Shown here in pieces: positions 1 through 6,749 of a stretch of DNA of 6,749 nucleotides (positions are counted from its first letter, which is position 1; every line of letters starts with the position of its first letter). The notes below the pieces were generated by a model. The model was not told where the DNA came from and searched no databases. It saw only the letters and a list, made by a program, of their open reading frames with translations. Source of the DNA: Planctomycetaceae bacterium (GTDB lineage Bacteria; Planctomycetota; Planctomycetia; Planctomycetales; Planctomycetaceae); the NCBI GenBank assembly GCA_027080405.1, contig JALWSL010000145.1, positions 1 through 6,749 of the forward strand, written 5' to 3'. A program made the translations under genes and the position numbers.

Positions 1-93
1 AGTATCACACCGAATGGCCAAGTGCGTGGTGTGCATAACAGTTTCCGGTCTGTGTCTCTGGAATATCTGGAATATTTCGATATCCGCTGCTGA
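1..93 (+). other. Possible 3' tail of an upstream gene (partial, weak)
   Basis: Frame 1 is open from the window edge to a TGA at 91-93 and would encode about 30 residues ending SLEYLEYFDIRC. The stop lies 14 bases before the dabA ATG, a spacing that would fit an upstream operon member. The 9-bp tandem repeat at 58-75 is in phase with this frame and gives LEY-LEY. Against it, a second frame (2-97) is also open, and 30 open codons arise often by chance. I do not recognise the peptide. It may equally be non-coding leader carrying the dabA promoter; no convincing -35/-10 pair is visible. Confidence 0.25.
58..75 (+). repeat. Perfect 9-bp tandem repeat (CTGGAATAT x2)
   Basis: CTGGAATAT occurs twice head to tail at 58-66 and 67-75, followed by a related TTCGATAT at 76-83. 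Three ATAT cores are therefore spaced by 8-9 bases just upstream of dabA. This could be a direct-repeat operator, or a coding repeat (LEY-LEY) in the tail of an upstream gene. The repeat is visible in the sequence; any role is inference. Confidence 0.5.
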
Positions 94-107
94 ATGAATT
101 GGCCGTT

Positions 108-3100
108 ATGGAAAATGTCATTGATCAAACTGATGTGGCGTCCTTGGACGAGACATGCGCAAAGATTCAACACATCGTTGAACATGCGGCTCATTTCCTG
201 CCTGCCCAAGGGCCGATAGATGTCTTCGTGCATCATAATACACTGCATGCCTTTGAGGATCTCCGGTTCGATCAGGCGGTGATGAAGGGGCATGAAGTCT
301 ACGGCTGTGAACCGTATCTTTCAGAAGATCGTTATCGGGCAAAACTGAAGCGGGGCCGTTTCACTGCGGATGATCTCTTTGAGGTTCTGCTAGACGATTT
401 GGGAGATGAAGGGCATGTTCTCATCGGGTTCATGGGGACGCGATTTCACCTGCGTCTGGCGATGCTGGAACACGCTTTGCACACGGGGCCAGTCGCAGAA
501 TTACGCTGGGTTATTACCGAGACAGATGCGTTGAGCAGGTTCCGGGAAGAAGCCTCGGAAAAGACAAAATCCCGGATGATCGAGCAGACTCGCCGATGGG
601 TCATGCGGGATTTGCGCAACGGAAATGAGGAAGCTGATCCGCGCATCAAGGAAGTCGTCGAGAATCTCTTCGAACGCTTCAACGGTTCTCGGATCGATTC
701 ATGGAGCGATCGTATCTGGGAAGCGTTTACGCTGCAACTGCTGTGGGAGGTCTGTTACATCGGTGCGGAATCAGCAAATGGATTTACACTGCCAGCCACG
801 CCCAAATTGCGTCATCGAGATCTGCTGCTTGAAGCGACCGGTTGTGATATTGATGATTCCGTGAACCCGGTACTGATCCGTTTTTGTGCGGCGTTTCTCG
901 ATCAGGGATTTTCGAACTGGCCACTTCCGGATCGTGATGCCGGTTTTTTCGCCGCTTTTCAATCGCTTTACTCCTCCGGGAAAACCATGGAGTGGTGGCT
1001 GAAAGGAATGCCGGCCGAGTTGAAACGGATTGAACAGGAGAAACTGTCGCCATTGGAGGTCATCGCAGATTCTCTCAAACGGCTTGGCCTTTCCGAGGAA
1101 GAATATGACGATTACATCACTCAGACATTGCTGGCGTTACCCGGTTGGGCGGGAATGATTTGGCAGATGGAGACCAATGCAGAATGGACCGTGCGTCCTG
1201 CTCCTCAAGGAACACTCGTGCAATACCTGGCGGTACGACTTCTTCTGGAGCGATTTGCTATTTCCGCATTTTACCGGGAAGAAACAGGAGACAATTTACC
1301 ACTTGATGAAATTGGTTCGGCGTTGAAGCAAAAACTGGGGCAGTCGGCTTCTTTCAGCGCCGTTGAAAGAGCGTATTTACTGTTTCAATTGGCACAGGTG
1401 CGTGGCTGGAATCCGCATGAGTTGCATCAACAGAATCAGGACGCATGGACGAGGCTGATCAGGGAAATTGAAACCTTTAACGGTTTTGAAAGACGGCGAA
1501 TTTATCATCTGGCTTACGAGCGAAGATATCGTCACCAGGCACTCGATGCGGTTTCCGTGATCGCCAGACAGGCGCGCGAACAACGTGTGAAACCGGGTGA
1601 GTCGGAACGACCTCTGTTTCAGCTCGTTACCTGTATTGATGATCGTGAGGAATCTTTCCGTAGGCATCTCGAGGAAATCGTTCCTGAGTGCGAAACGTTC
1701 GCTGCGGCGGGATTCTATGCCGTGGCAATGTATTTTCGTGGTGTGACCGACGCTCACTTCCGTCCTCTTTGCCCGGTCAGTATCAAGCCGGATCATTATG
1801 TGACAGAAGAAGTTGCCTATTCCCTCACCGCGGCAAGTCAATCGCGCGAAGAGGCCCGGCGGATGTTGGGGACAGCTTCCCACCGCTGGCACATGGGCAG
1901 CCGATCCTTGATGGGAGGAATTATTACCTCGGTGCTGGGGACATTGGCTTCGATTCCGATGGTAACGCGGATCCTGTTTCCCCGGACAACCGCTCAGGCG
2001 AGAAAACTGTTCGGCAGTCTCATTCAGCCCCCCGCAGTAACGGAATTGCACTTGTATCGGGAAGCAGAGACTCCCGGCCCCGATGAATCTCACCTCGGTT
2101 ACAGCATTGACGAAATGGCTGATATTGTTGAGCGGATTTTGCAGGATATTGGCCTGACCGAAAATATGTCCCGAATTGTTGTCTTTGTCGGACATGGTTC
2201 CGGGAGTCTGAACAATCCACATGAATCTGCCTACAATTGCGGTGCGTGTAGCGGCGGACGTGGTGGGCCGAACGCCCGAGCTTTTTCAAAAATGGCCAAC
2301 AGTCCCCAAATTCGTCGGATCCTGGCAGAGCGGGGCCTGGTCATTCCGGAAGATACCGTATTCGTTTCCAATTTCCATAACACCTGTGATGAGGATGTCA
2401 CCTATTACGACCTGGATGACATCCCCCGTTCGCATCGCAAAGAATTTGAACAGGTCAGGGCCTATATTGATGAAGCCCGTGCCCGCAATGCTCACGAACG
2501 ATGCAGGCGATTTGAATCAGCTGATTTGGCAATGCCGGTTTCCAAAGCGTTGGAACATGTGGAAGGACGGGCAGAAGATCTTTCTCAAGCAAGACCGGAA
2601 TACAACCATGCTACCGACGCGCTCTGTTTTGTGGGCCGCAGGGATTGGAGTCGGGGGTTGTTCCTGGATCGCCGGGCATTTCTCACTTCTTACGACCCTA
2701 CGCAGGATGACGAAAAGGCAAGTATCCTGGCAAGGATTTTGTCGGCTGCCATACCGGTTTGTGCAGGGATCAATTTGGAGTATTATTTTTCGACAATCGA
2801 TCCCGATGGTTACGGCTGCGGTTCAAAGCTGCCTCATAATGTCACTTCGTTACTAGGTGTGATGGAGGGAGCCGCCAGCGATATGCGACCGGGGCTTTCC
2901 CGGCAGATGGTTGAAATTCATGAGCCGGTACGAATCCTGTTTGTGATTGAAACGACACAAAAGCAGATGCTGGGCATTATGGAAGACAATCCCACCATTG
3001 ATACCCTGGTTCGCAATGAATGGGTACAGCTGGCAATCCTGGATCCCGACACGGCTGAAATACACGTTTTTCACAAGGGAGAATTCAAACCGTACCATCC

Positions 3101-3251
3101 TGAAACAACTCAGTTACCTCAAGTGGAAAGTTCATTTGAATGGTATCGTGGTCAACGGGATCATCTTGGTTTTGCACAGATCACCTGTTCGAAACGGGAA
3201 TCGCCCCCGCAGATACGATCCGGCAGCAAAGAGAATGGAGAGGTCGCCTGA
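108..3251 (+). CDS. dabA: DabA-type inorganic carbon transporter subunit (DUF2309/UPF0753), long form
   Basis: Zinc-binding, beta-carbonic-anhydrase-like soluble subunit of the DAB dissolved inorganic carbon pump. It is thought to hydrate CO2 to bicarbonate at the inner face of the membrane, coupled to the antiporter-like DabB. Numbered from ATG 108 (1047 aa), the first half of the site is CIDDR with C509, D511 and R513. The second half is GHGSG with H696, followed by an NCGAC motif with C711 and C714. The H-to-C spacing of 15 matches the zinc ligands described for Halothiobacillus DabA (C351, D353, H524, C539). The N-terminus carries the family motif [11 protein letters not shown]. At 1047 aa it is clearly longer than the roughly 800-870 aa of proteobacterial and Bacillus DabA; most of the extra length lies before the CIDDR motif. 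An in-frame TTG at 99 would add three residues (1050 aa); I prefer ATG 108, although neither has a clear Shine-Dalgarno. The stop overlaps the next start by one base. Confidence 0.95.
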   Translation: MENVIDQTDVASLDETCAKIQHIVEHAAHFLPAQGPIDVFVHHNTLHAFEDLRFDQAVMKGHEVYGCEPYLSEDRYRAKLKRGRFTADDLFEVLLDDLGDEGHVLIGFMGTRFHLRLAMLEHALHTGPVAELRWVITETDALSRFREEASEKTKSRMIEQTRRWVMRDLRNGNEEADPRIKEVVENLFERFNGSRIDSWSDRIWEAFTLQLLWEVCYIGAESANGFTLPATPKLRHRDLLLEATGCDIDDSVNPVLIRFCAAFLDQGFSNWPLPDRDAGFFAAFQSLYSSGKTMEWWLKGMPAELKRIEQEKLSPLEVIADSLKRLGLSEEEYDDYITQTLLALPGWAGMIWQMETNAEWTVRPAPQGTLVQYLAVRLLLERFAISAFYREETGDNLPLDEIGSALKQKLGQSASFSAVERAYLLFQLAQVRGWNPHELHQQNQDAWTRLIREIETFNGFERRRIYHLAYERRYRHQALDAVSVIARQAREQRVKPGESERPLFQLVTCIDDREESFRRHLEEIVPECETFAAAGFYAVAMYFRGVTDAHFRPLCPVSIKPDHYVTEEVAYSLTAASQSREEARRMLGTASHRWHMGSRSLMGGIITSVLGTLASIPMVTRILFPRTTAQARKLFGSLIQPPAVTELHLYREAETPGPDESHLGYSIDEMADIVERILQDIGLTENMSRIVVFVGHGSGSLNNPHESAYNCGACSGGRGGPNARAFSKMANSPQIRRILAERGLVIPEDTVFVSNFHNTCDEDVTYYDLDDIPRSHRKEFEQVRAYIDEARARNAHERCRRFESADLAMPVSKALEHVEGRAEDLSQARPEYNHATDALCFVGRRDWSRGLFLDRRAFLTSYDPTQDDEKASILARILSAAIPVCAGINLEYYFSTIDPDGYGCGSKLPHNVTSLLGVMEGAASDMRPGLSRQMVEIHEPVRILFVIETTQKQMLGIMEDNPTIDTLVRNEWVQLAILDPDTAEIHVFHKGEFKPYHPETTQLPQVESSFEWYRGQRDHLGFAQITCSKRESPPQIRSGSKENGEVA
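3237..3243 (+). promoter_or_regulatory. Ribosome binding site for the DabB-like gene
   Basis: GGAGAGG lies inside the end of dabA, seven bases before ATG 3251. It decides the start of the next gene in favour of 3251 over an upstream in-frame GTG or TTG-type start within dabA. Together with the one-base stop/start overlap it supports translational coupling. Confidence 0.7.
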
Positions 3252-4654
3252 TGGATATTCAATATGCTTTTCATGCTTTGGGGGTGATTGTTCTTGTCAT
3301 GCCAACATTGTTGCTGGCCGTGATCGGTCTTATGTCGCTGATCGGTCGTCCGCTTGGTGAAACGATGATGGCACGCTGGACCGAAGCGACGGTGACTGTT
3401 GCCTTGCTGGCATCGCTGGGGATTCTCGGCCTGATGCTCTACAGCGGTGTGCGCCAGGTGCCGATTGAATTGGGGAATTGGGTCGTCATTCCTGAACAGC
3501 ATTTTCATTTTCATCTGCGGTTCGTTTTCGACCGTCTTTCCGTTCCCTTTGTCATCTTGACGCTGGTGCTTGTCGGTACGATTGGGGCGTTCGCGAATCG
3601 CTACCTGCATCGCGAACCTGGTTACGGACGTTTTTTCCTGTTTTATGCCGTGTTTCTGCTCGGGATGGTGCTTGCCTCGCTGGCTGGGACAATTGAATCA
3701 CTGTTCATCGGCTGGGAATTGGTGGGGTTGTCATCGGCATTGTTGGTGGCGTATTTTCATGAGCGTCCTTCTCCGGTGGTGAATGGAATTCGTGTCTGGG
3801 CGATTTATCGAATTGCGGACGCTGCTTTTCTCGTTGCAGCGGTGGCTTTGCATCATTTAACTGGTGGAGGGGATTTTTCCGGCTTGATGGGAACCGAACC
3901 CTGGCCCTACGGGACGGCTTCGCTGACCGGGATGCAGGCGCTATTTGTCGGGTTGCTGTTACTCGTGGCGGCGGCTGGCAAGTCGGGAATGGTTCCGTTT
4001 TCTGGCTGGTTACCGCGGGCGATGGAGGGGCCGACTCCGTCCAGTGCCGTGTTTTATGGAGCACTTTCAGTTCATTTGGGAGCCTATCTGCTGCTGAGGG
4101 TCAGCCCCATTCTCGATGTTTCGATGACGCTGCGAATCTGTGTGATCGTACTCGGTTTAATCTCGGCCGTTTTTGGCGCTCTGACAGCTCGTGTTCAAAG
4201 TGATATCAAAAGCGCCCTGGCTTTCGCGTCACTCTCGCAGGTTGGAATCATCGTTGTCGAAATCGGTTTTGGCCTGCGTTACATCGCGCTGATTCACATT
4301 ATCGGCCATGCGTGCCTGAGAACATTACAACTGCTGCGAGCTCCCACCGTGCTACGCGATTACCACACACTCGAAAATGCGTTAGGGCAAAATTTACCCC
4401 AGCAGGAATCGTATGTGCGGAACATCACTCCGCCCTCTGCACAGAAGTGGCTTTATCGTTTTGCATTGGAACGGGGGTATCTGGATGCATTTCTCGATAC
4501 CCTGTTTGTTCGACCATTTATCAAGGTGTTCTCCCTGTTTAACAGATGGGAAAGAAGGTGGACAGACTTGCTCTCCGGGACAGAATCGACTGATGAACTG
4601 GCAACAATGGATCCGTTAACTACCGGTTCCGACGGAATTAAGGATATCAAATAA
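3251..4654 (+). CDS. dabB: DabB-like proton-conducting membrane subunit (NuoL/antiporter family)
   Basis: A 467-aa polytopic membrane protein of the NuoL/MrpA/DabB family (Proton_antipo_M), probably the cation-conducting subunit that anchors and drives DabA. Family landmarks in order: FDRLSVP entering TM3; PGYGRFF before TM4; GWELVGLSS with the TM5 Glu E156; [20 protein letters not shown] with the TM7 Lys K244; [15 protein letters not shown] with K320. The TM8 position that is His in NuoL (HAATMV) is Tyr here, with H275 two turns later. [13 protein letters not shown] has R357 where NuoL has the TM12 Lys. The protein then jumps to a NuoL-like C-terminal element ([17 protein letters not shown]) and ends, so it is much shorter than NuoL (about 610 aa) and lacks the last helices. 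An adjacent DUF2309 gene and the absence of other nuo genes argue for DabB and against respiratory complex I. ATG 3251 was chosen for its ribosome binding site and its one-base overlap with the dabA stop. Confidence 0.9.
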   Translation: MDIQYAFHALGVIVLVMPTLLLAVIGLMSLIGRPLGETMMARWTEATVTVALLASLGILGLMLYSGVRQVPIELGNWVVIPEQHFHFHLRFVFDRLSVPFVILTLVLVGTIGAFANRYLHREPGYGRFFLFYAVFLLGMVLASLAGTIESLFIGWELVGLSSALLVAYFHERPSPVVNGIRVWAIYRIADAAFLVAAVALHHLTGGGDFSGLMGTEPWPYGTASLTGMQALFVGLLLLVAAAGKSGMVPFSGWLPRAMEGPTPSSAVFYGALSVHLGAYLLLRVSPILDVSMTLRICVIVLGLISAVFGALTARVQSDIKSALAFASLSQVGIIVVEIGFGLRYIALIHIIGHACLRTLQLLRAPTVLRDYHTLENALGQNLPQQESYVRNITPPSAQKWLYRFALERGYLDAFLDTLFVRPFIKVFSLFNRWERRWTDLLSGTESTDELATMDPLTTGSDGIKDIK

Positions 4655-6093
4655 TGCAGGAACTCCATCTCCCCTGGCTGGAATTATCCGTTGTCATCCC
4701 TCTCGTCGGGGCAATTTACATCAAGCTGTTGAAAAACAGAAATAGTGCCTACATGCAATGCGTCGTGCTGTGTGCGTTGACGTTGATCTGCGCGTTGGGC
4801 GAGTGGATTGATTTCATGACGCTTCACATCTTTGAGGCTCATGACCACTGGGACTTCCTCAAAGCGGTCTTCCGTCGGGATGTTTTTGTTATCGATGAGC
4901 TTAATGCACCGCTATTGCCCCTGTCGGCTCTGCTTTATTTGATGATGGTTCTTTCAACCCTTCGGACGAAGCTGGGGCGTTTTTCCCTTGCAGGGGCTTT
5001 ATTTTCTGAAGCCATTCTAATTATGACACTCTCCTGCAGGGAACCCTGGTTGATTATCTTGCTGATGTCCCTGGCGACTATCCCACCTTGGCTGGAGATG
5101 AGGTCCCGCAAACAATCGACCGGAGTCTACACGGTTCACATGAGCCTTTTTATTGGACTTTCCGTTGTCGGATGGTGGCTGGTCCCTGTTAACGAAGCGG
5201 GGATTCCAGATACCAGCAGCAGCCTTGCTGTAATCGGTGGAGCCATGCTGACCGCGGCAGGTTTACTTCGAAGTGGTATCGTACCGGTTCATTGTTGGAT
5301 GACCGATCTGTTTGAAAAGGCTGCTTTCGGAACGGCGTTGCTTTTTGTAACCCCCATGACTGGCGCCTATATGATTATGCGAATTGTGCTGCCGATTGCC
5401 CCGCCTTGGGCATTACAAAGTATTGCACTCGTTTCGCTTTTTACCGCGGTCTACTCAGCTGGAATGGCACTTGTTCAGACAGATTCCCGCCGTTTTTTCT
5501 GTTATCTTTTCCTGAGCCATTCATCGCTGGTTCTGGTTGGCCTGGAATTGTTGACGCCCATCGGGCTGACCGGCGCCCTTTGTATCTGGATTTCTGTCGG
5601 ACTTTCACTGGGCGGCTTTGGTTTGACGATTCGCGCAGTCGAAGCAAGAATGGGACGGCTGTCGTTATCGAAATATCATGGGCTTTACGAACATATGCCC
5701 ACACTTGCCGGATTGTTCTTGCTGACCGGGCTCGGTTCGATCGGTTTTCCCGGAACGATCGGGTTCATTGGGATGGAGTTGATAGTCGAGGGAGCCGTCG
5801 AAATTTATCCCTCCATTGGAACAGTCGTTGTGTTGGCTGCCGCTCTGAATGGAATTGCCATTCTGTATGCGTACTTTCGCATCTTCACCGGTACTCGACA
5901 TGTCGCTTCCATTTCTCTTAATGCGAGGCCGCAGGAGCGTTTTGCGGTACTCACATTGACTTTTCTGATTATCGGAGGCGGTCTGGTTCCACAGCCTGGT
6001 GTTGCTTCGCGATACCACGCAGCAAAAGAGCTCATTGCACATCGACTTGTAAAAACAGAACCGGGGGAGCGTCACAAGGTGGCAGAGCATTGA
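4654..6093 (+). CDS. Second antiporter-like membrane subunit (NuoM/NuoL family), divergent
   Basis: A 479-aa protein with about a dozen or more hydrophobic segments. The NuoM/NuoL fold is recognisable from [10 protein letters not shown] (TM7 region), [16 protein letters not shown] (equivalent of the DIK...AYSSISH region) and [14 protein letters not shown] followed by E375 (equivalent of GMPGTGNFVGE in NuoM). Ion-path residues are largely changed: the TM7 Lys is R206, the DIK Lys is R279 or R280, and the TM5 segment ([10 protein letters not shown]...) has no Glu at the usual WE site. E375 sits one residue beyond the usual TM12 Glu. It is therefore a likely second membrane partner of DabA/DabB with a structural or altered conducting role. 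ATG 4654 overlaps the upstream stop TAA by one base, with AAGGA at 4640-4644 as a plausible ribosome binding site. The cytoplasmic tail (from about residue 450) is repeated in diverged form at 6576. Other readings, such as an Mrp subunit or a hydrogenase-linked subunit, are less likely beside dabA. Confidence 0.85.
   Translation: MQELHLPWLELSVVIPLVGAIYIKLLKNRNSAYMQCVVLCALTLICALGEWIDFMTLHIFEAHDHWDFLKAVFRRDVFVIDELNAPLLPLSALLYLMMVLSTLRTKLGRFSLAGALFSEAILIMTLSCREPWLIILLMSLATIPPWLEMRSRKQSTGVYTVHMSLFIGLSVVGWWLVPVNEAGIPDTSSSLAVIGGAMLTAAGLLRSGIVPVHCWMTDLFEKAAFGTALLFVTPMTGAYMIMRIVLPIAPPWALQSIALVSLFTAVYSAGMALVQTDSRRFFCYLFLSHSSLVLVGLELLTPIGLTGALCIWISVGLSLGGFGLTIRAVEARMGRLSLSKYHGLYEHMPTLAGLFLLTGLGSIGFPGTIGFIGMELIVEGAVEIYPSIGTVVVLAAALNGIAILYAYFRIFTGTRHVASISLNARPQERFAVLTLTFLIIGGGLVPQPGVASRYHAAKELIAHRLVKTEPGERHKVAEH
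6002..6046 (+). repeat. Direct repeat copy 1 (3' end of the third operon gene)
   Basis: These 45 bases align without gaps to 6576-6620 (offset 574) with 37 identities, starting with a 13-base perfect match TTGCTTCGCGATA. The similarity begins abruptly: nothing upstream of 6002 matches the sequence upstream of 6576. The two copies bracket the LacI-like fragment. Confidence 0.8.
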
Positions 6094-6566
6094 TCGCTCC
6101 TTTCTGGATCGCTGTCCCCCAACCCTGTACGTCGCAGGTTGTCCAGCCCATCCGCTTTCGATTGTTAACGGAATTCTGGATTTACTTGGTCACGCCGATG
6201 GAAAATGGGGCAGCGTATGAAGCAGAAATGGCGGCCGCTCTTGATGAACCTCTATCGCAAAAAACACGGCCAACGGCCATATTTTGCAGCTTTGATACCT
6301 TGGCGGAACTCCTTTTTGTCCTCCTGGCACAACGGGACCTGAAAGTTCCTCGAGATGTTTCGATAATTGGTTTCGGGGGGACTTGTCGTGGAGACGGATT
6401 ATCGGGAAAATTGTCCTCTGTTGTTATCGACGAAATGGCATGGGGAACCAGCGCAGTCAATTTGCTGGACCAGATGAGGCTGCGAAAGGTTCCTGTTGAA
6501 ATCAATGATACTCAAAACGTTTCAGTCGGTTTCAGTCCCGGTCAAACGTTGAAAATGATGAAGTAA
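6090..6566 (+). pseudogene. C-terminal fragment of a LacI/GntR-type sugar-sensor (Peripla_BP_3) domain
   Basis: The open frame (158 aa if TTG 6090 is used; an internal ATG lies at 6198) matches the second half of the periplasmic-binding-protein-like sensor domain of LacI-family regulators. RPTAIFCSFDTLAELLFVLL corresponds to the usual PTAIFAxND segment, LKVPRDVSIIGFGG to the LxVPxDVSVVGFDD strand, and SSVVIDEMAWGTSAVNLL to the LTTVxQPxxxMGxxAVxLL helix. The helix-turn-helix and the whole first subdomain are missing. The residues before about 40 look nothing like the family, so the coding signal probably starts near 6200. The frame overlaps the stop of the operon, but no ribosome binding site supports a real start. 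As it stands it cannot bind DNA and lacks half of the ligand cleft, so I call it a remnant. A functional short protein cannot be excluded because the frame is intact to its stop. Confidence 0.7.
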
Positions 6567-6572
6567 AAGCGA

Positions 6573-6602
6573 CTTTTGCTTCGCGATATCATGCAGCAAA
6601 AG
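6573..6602 (+). other. Inverted repeat (8 bp arms, 14-base loop)
   Basis: CTTTTGCT at 6573-6580 is perfectly complementary to AGCAAAAG at 6595-6602. A second, competing hairpin is AAAAG-CGA-CTTTT at 6565-6577, directly after the stop of the LacI-like fragment. There is no following T-run, so neither is a good intrinsic terminator. The palindrome may be incidental, arising where the repeat junction added CTT before TTGCT. Confidence 0.35.
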
Positions 6603-6658
6603 TGCTTGTTGCGCATCGGTATGTTTTGCTGGAATCGGCTGAACATCGGATAGTCATA
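6576..6658 (+). pseudogene. Remnant of the 3' end of a paralogous antiporter-subunit gene
   Basis: Read in the frame of 6578, this stretch encodes [14 protein letters not shown], against [14 protein letters not shown] at the C-terminus of the gene ending at 6093. Over these 14 codons five changes are synonymous and two change the residue (E to V, I to V), so the copy comes from a once-selected gene and is not a fresh duplication that drifted. Weaker gap-free similarity continues (E, E and V conserved at matching positions) to about 6658, without the matching stop codon. There is no start, no upstream part of the gene and no continuation, so it is a dead fragment. It doubles as copy 2 of the direct repeat (6576-6620). 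Confidence 0.7.
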
Positions 6659-6682
6659 TATCGTTTGTCAAACTCGTCCAAA

Positions 6683-6749
6683 TGGACCGGGGGGGACTCG
6701 AACCCCCGACACCTGGATTTTCAATCCTGATATCAAGCTGCTCTAGAAT
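6683..6749 (-). tRNA. tRNA-Phe(GAA)-like 3' half; partial or pseudo-tRNA, possible att remnant
   Basis: Read on the - strand from 6722 to 6683 there are exactly 40 nucleotides from G34 to the discriminator A, the canonical count. The parts are: anticodon loop TTGAAAA with anticodon GAA, 3' anticodon stem TCCAG, variable loop GTGTC, a perfect T-arm GGGGG-TTCGAGT-CCCCC, acceptor strand CCGGTCC and A. CCA is not encoded. The 5' side is abnormal. The anticodon stem CAGGA/TCCAG has an A-A mismatch at 28-42. The sequence before it (6730-6749) cannot form a D-arm, although TAGAGCAG at 6738-6745 resembles the usual D-arm end displaced by about nine bases. The window ends about six bases before a normal tRNA would start, so the acceptor 5' strand cannot be checked. 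It may be a 3' tRNA half left by integration, a decayed tRNA, or a real tRNA with an unusual or misread 5' half. Confidence 0.55.

Noticed and set aside
1377..2222. Long open frame on the - strand (281 codons) inside dabA
   Set aside because: It is fully antisense to the well-supported DabA catalytic region, its translation has no recognisable domain, and its composition fits a shadow of the + strand codons.
3140..3250. Upstream in-frame extension of the DabB-like gene (37 extra residues)
   Set aside because: It lies within dabA, encodes no hydrophobic or family-like sequence, and a good ribosome binding site sits right before ATG 3251.
3251..6093. Respiratory complex I (nuoL/nuoM) operon
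   Set aside because: No other nuo genes are present, both proteins are shortened or divergent, and the coupled first gene is DUF2309/DabA.
6125..6217. Alternative open frame that might be the missing first half of the LacI-type sensor
   Set aside because: The translation shows no convincing match to the family, and it is only about 31 codons long.
6683..6730. Type II tRNA (Ser/Leu) in which GGATT-GAA-AATCC would be the long variable arm
   Set aside because: Seven bases separate that hairpin from the T-stem instead of one or two, and no anticodon arm can be drawn before it. The 40-base count from GAA to the discriminator fits tRNA-Phe exactly.
1..6749. CRISPR array, insertion sequence ends or transposase
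   Set aside because: No regularly spaced repeats, no terminal inverted repeats with flanking target duplications, and no transposase-like frame were seen.

Overview
The window is dominated by a tight three-gene operon on the + strand (about 108 to 6093). It encodes a DabA/DabB-type dissolved inorganic carbon (DIC) accumulation complex. The genes are a long DabA (DUF2309/UPF0753 family, 1047 aa) and two different membrane proteins related to NADH-dehydrogenase/Mrp antiporter subunits (467 and 479 aa). Both gene junctions are one-base overlaps between stop and start, so translational coupling and a stoichiometric complex are likely. DabA keeps the zinc-site residues typical of the family: C509, D511, R513, H696 and C711. 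By analogy with characterised Dab systems, the membrane part would use the ion gradient to drive one-way CO2 hydration by DabA on the cytoplasmic face, so that bicarbonate accumulates.

Taxonomic signal: roughly balanced base composition, no clear Shine-Dalgarno before dabA, the long DabA form, a second antiporter-like subunit and a LacI/GntR-type sensor fragment together suggest a heterotrophic planctomycete-like bacterium. This is an inference; no Rubisco, carboxysome or rRNA gene is present to settle it.

Layout: bases 1-107 are a short leader containing a perfect 9-bp tandem repeat and possibly the last codons of an upstream gene. dabA (108-3251), a DabB-like subunit (3251-4654) and a second, divergent NuoM/NuoL-like subunit (4654-6093) follow. 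From 6090 to the end the DNA looks rearranged. It holds the C-terminal half of a LacI-type sensor domain without a DNA-binding domain (6090-6566), then a diverged second copy of the 3' end of the third operon gene (6576 to about 6658), then on the - strand a tRNA-Phe(GAA)-like 3' half (6683-6749) whose 5' half does not fold as tRNA within the window.

The two antiporter-like subunits are not equivalent. The first keeps the Glu and Lys residues of the proton channel. The second has lost or replaced nearly all of them (Arg for Lys, no matching Glu in TM5), so it looks like a structural or differently gated partner. The decayed junk after the operon is best read as a recombination scar next to a tRNA locus.
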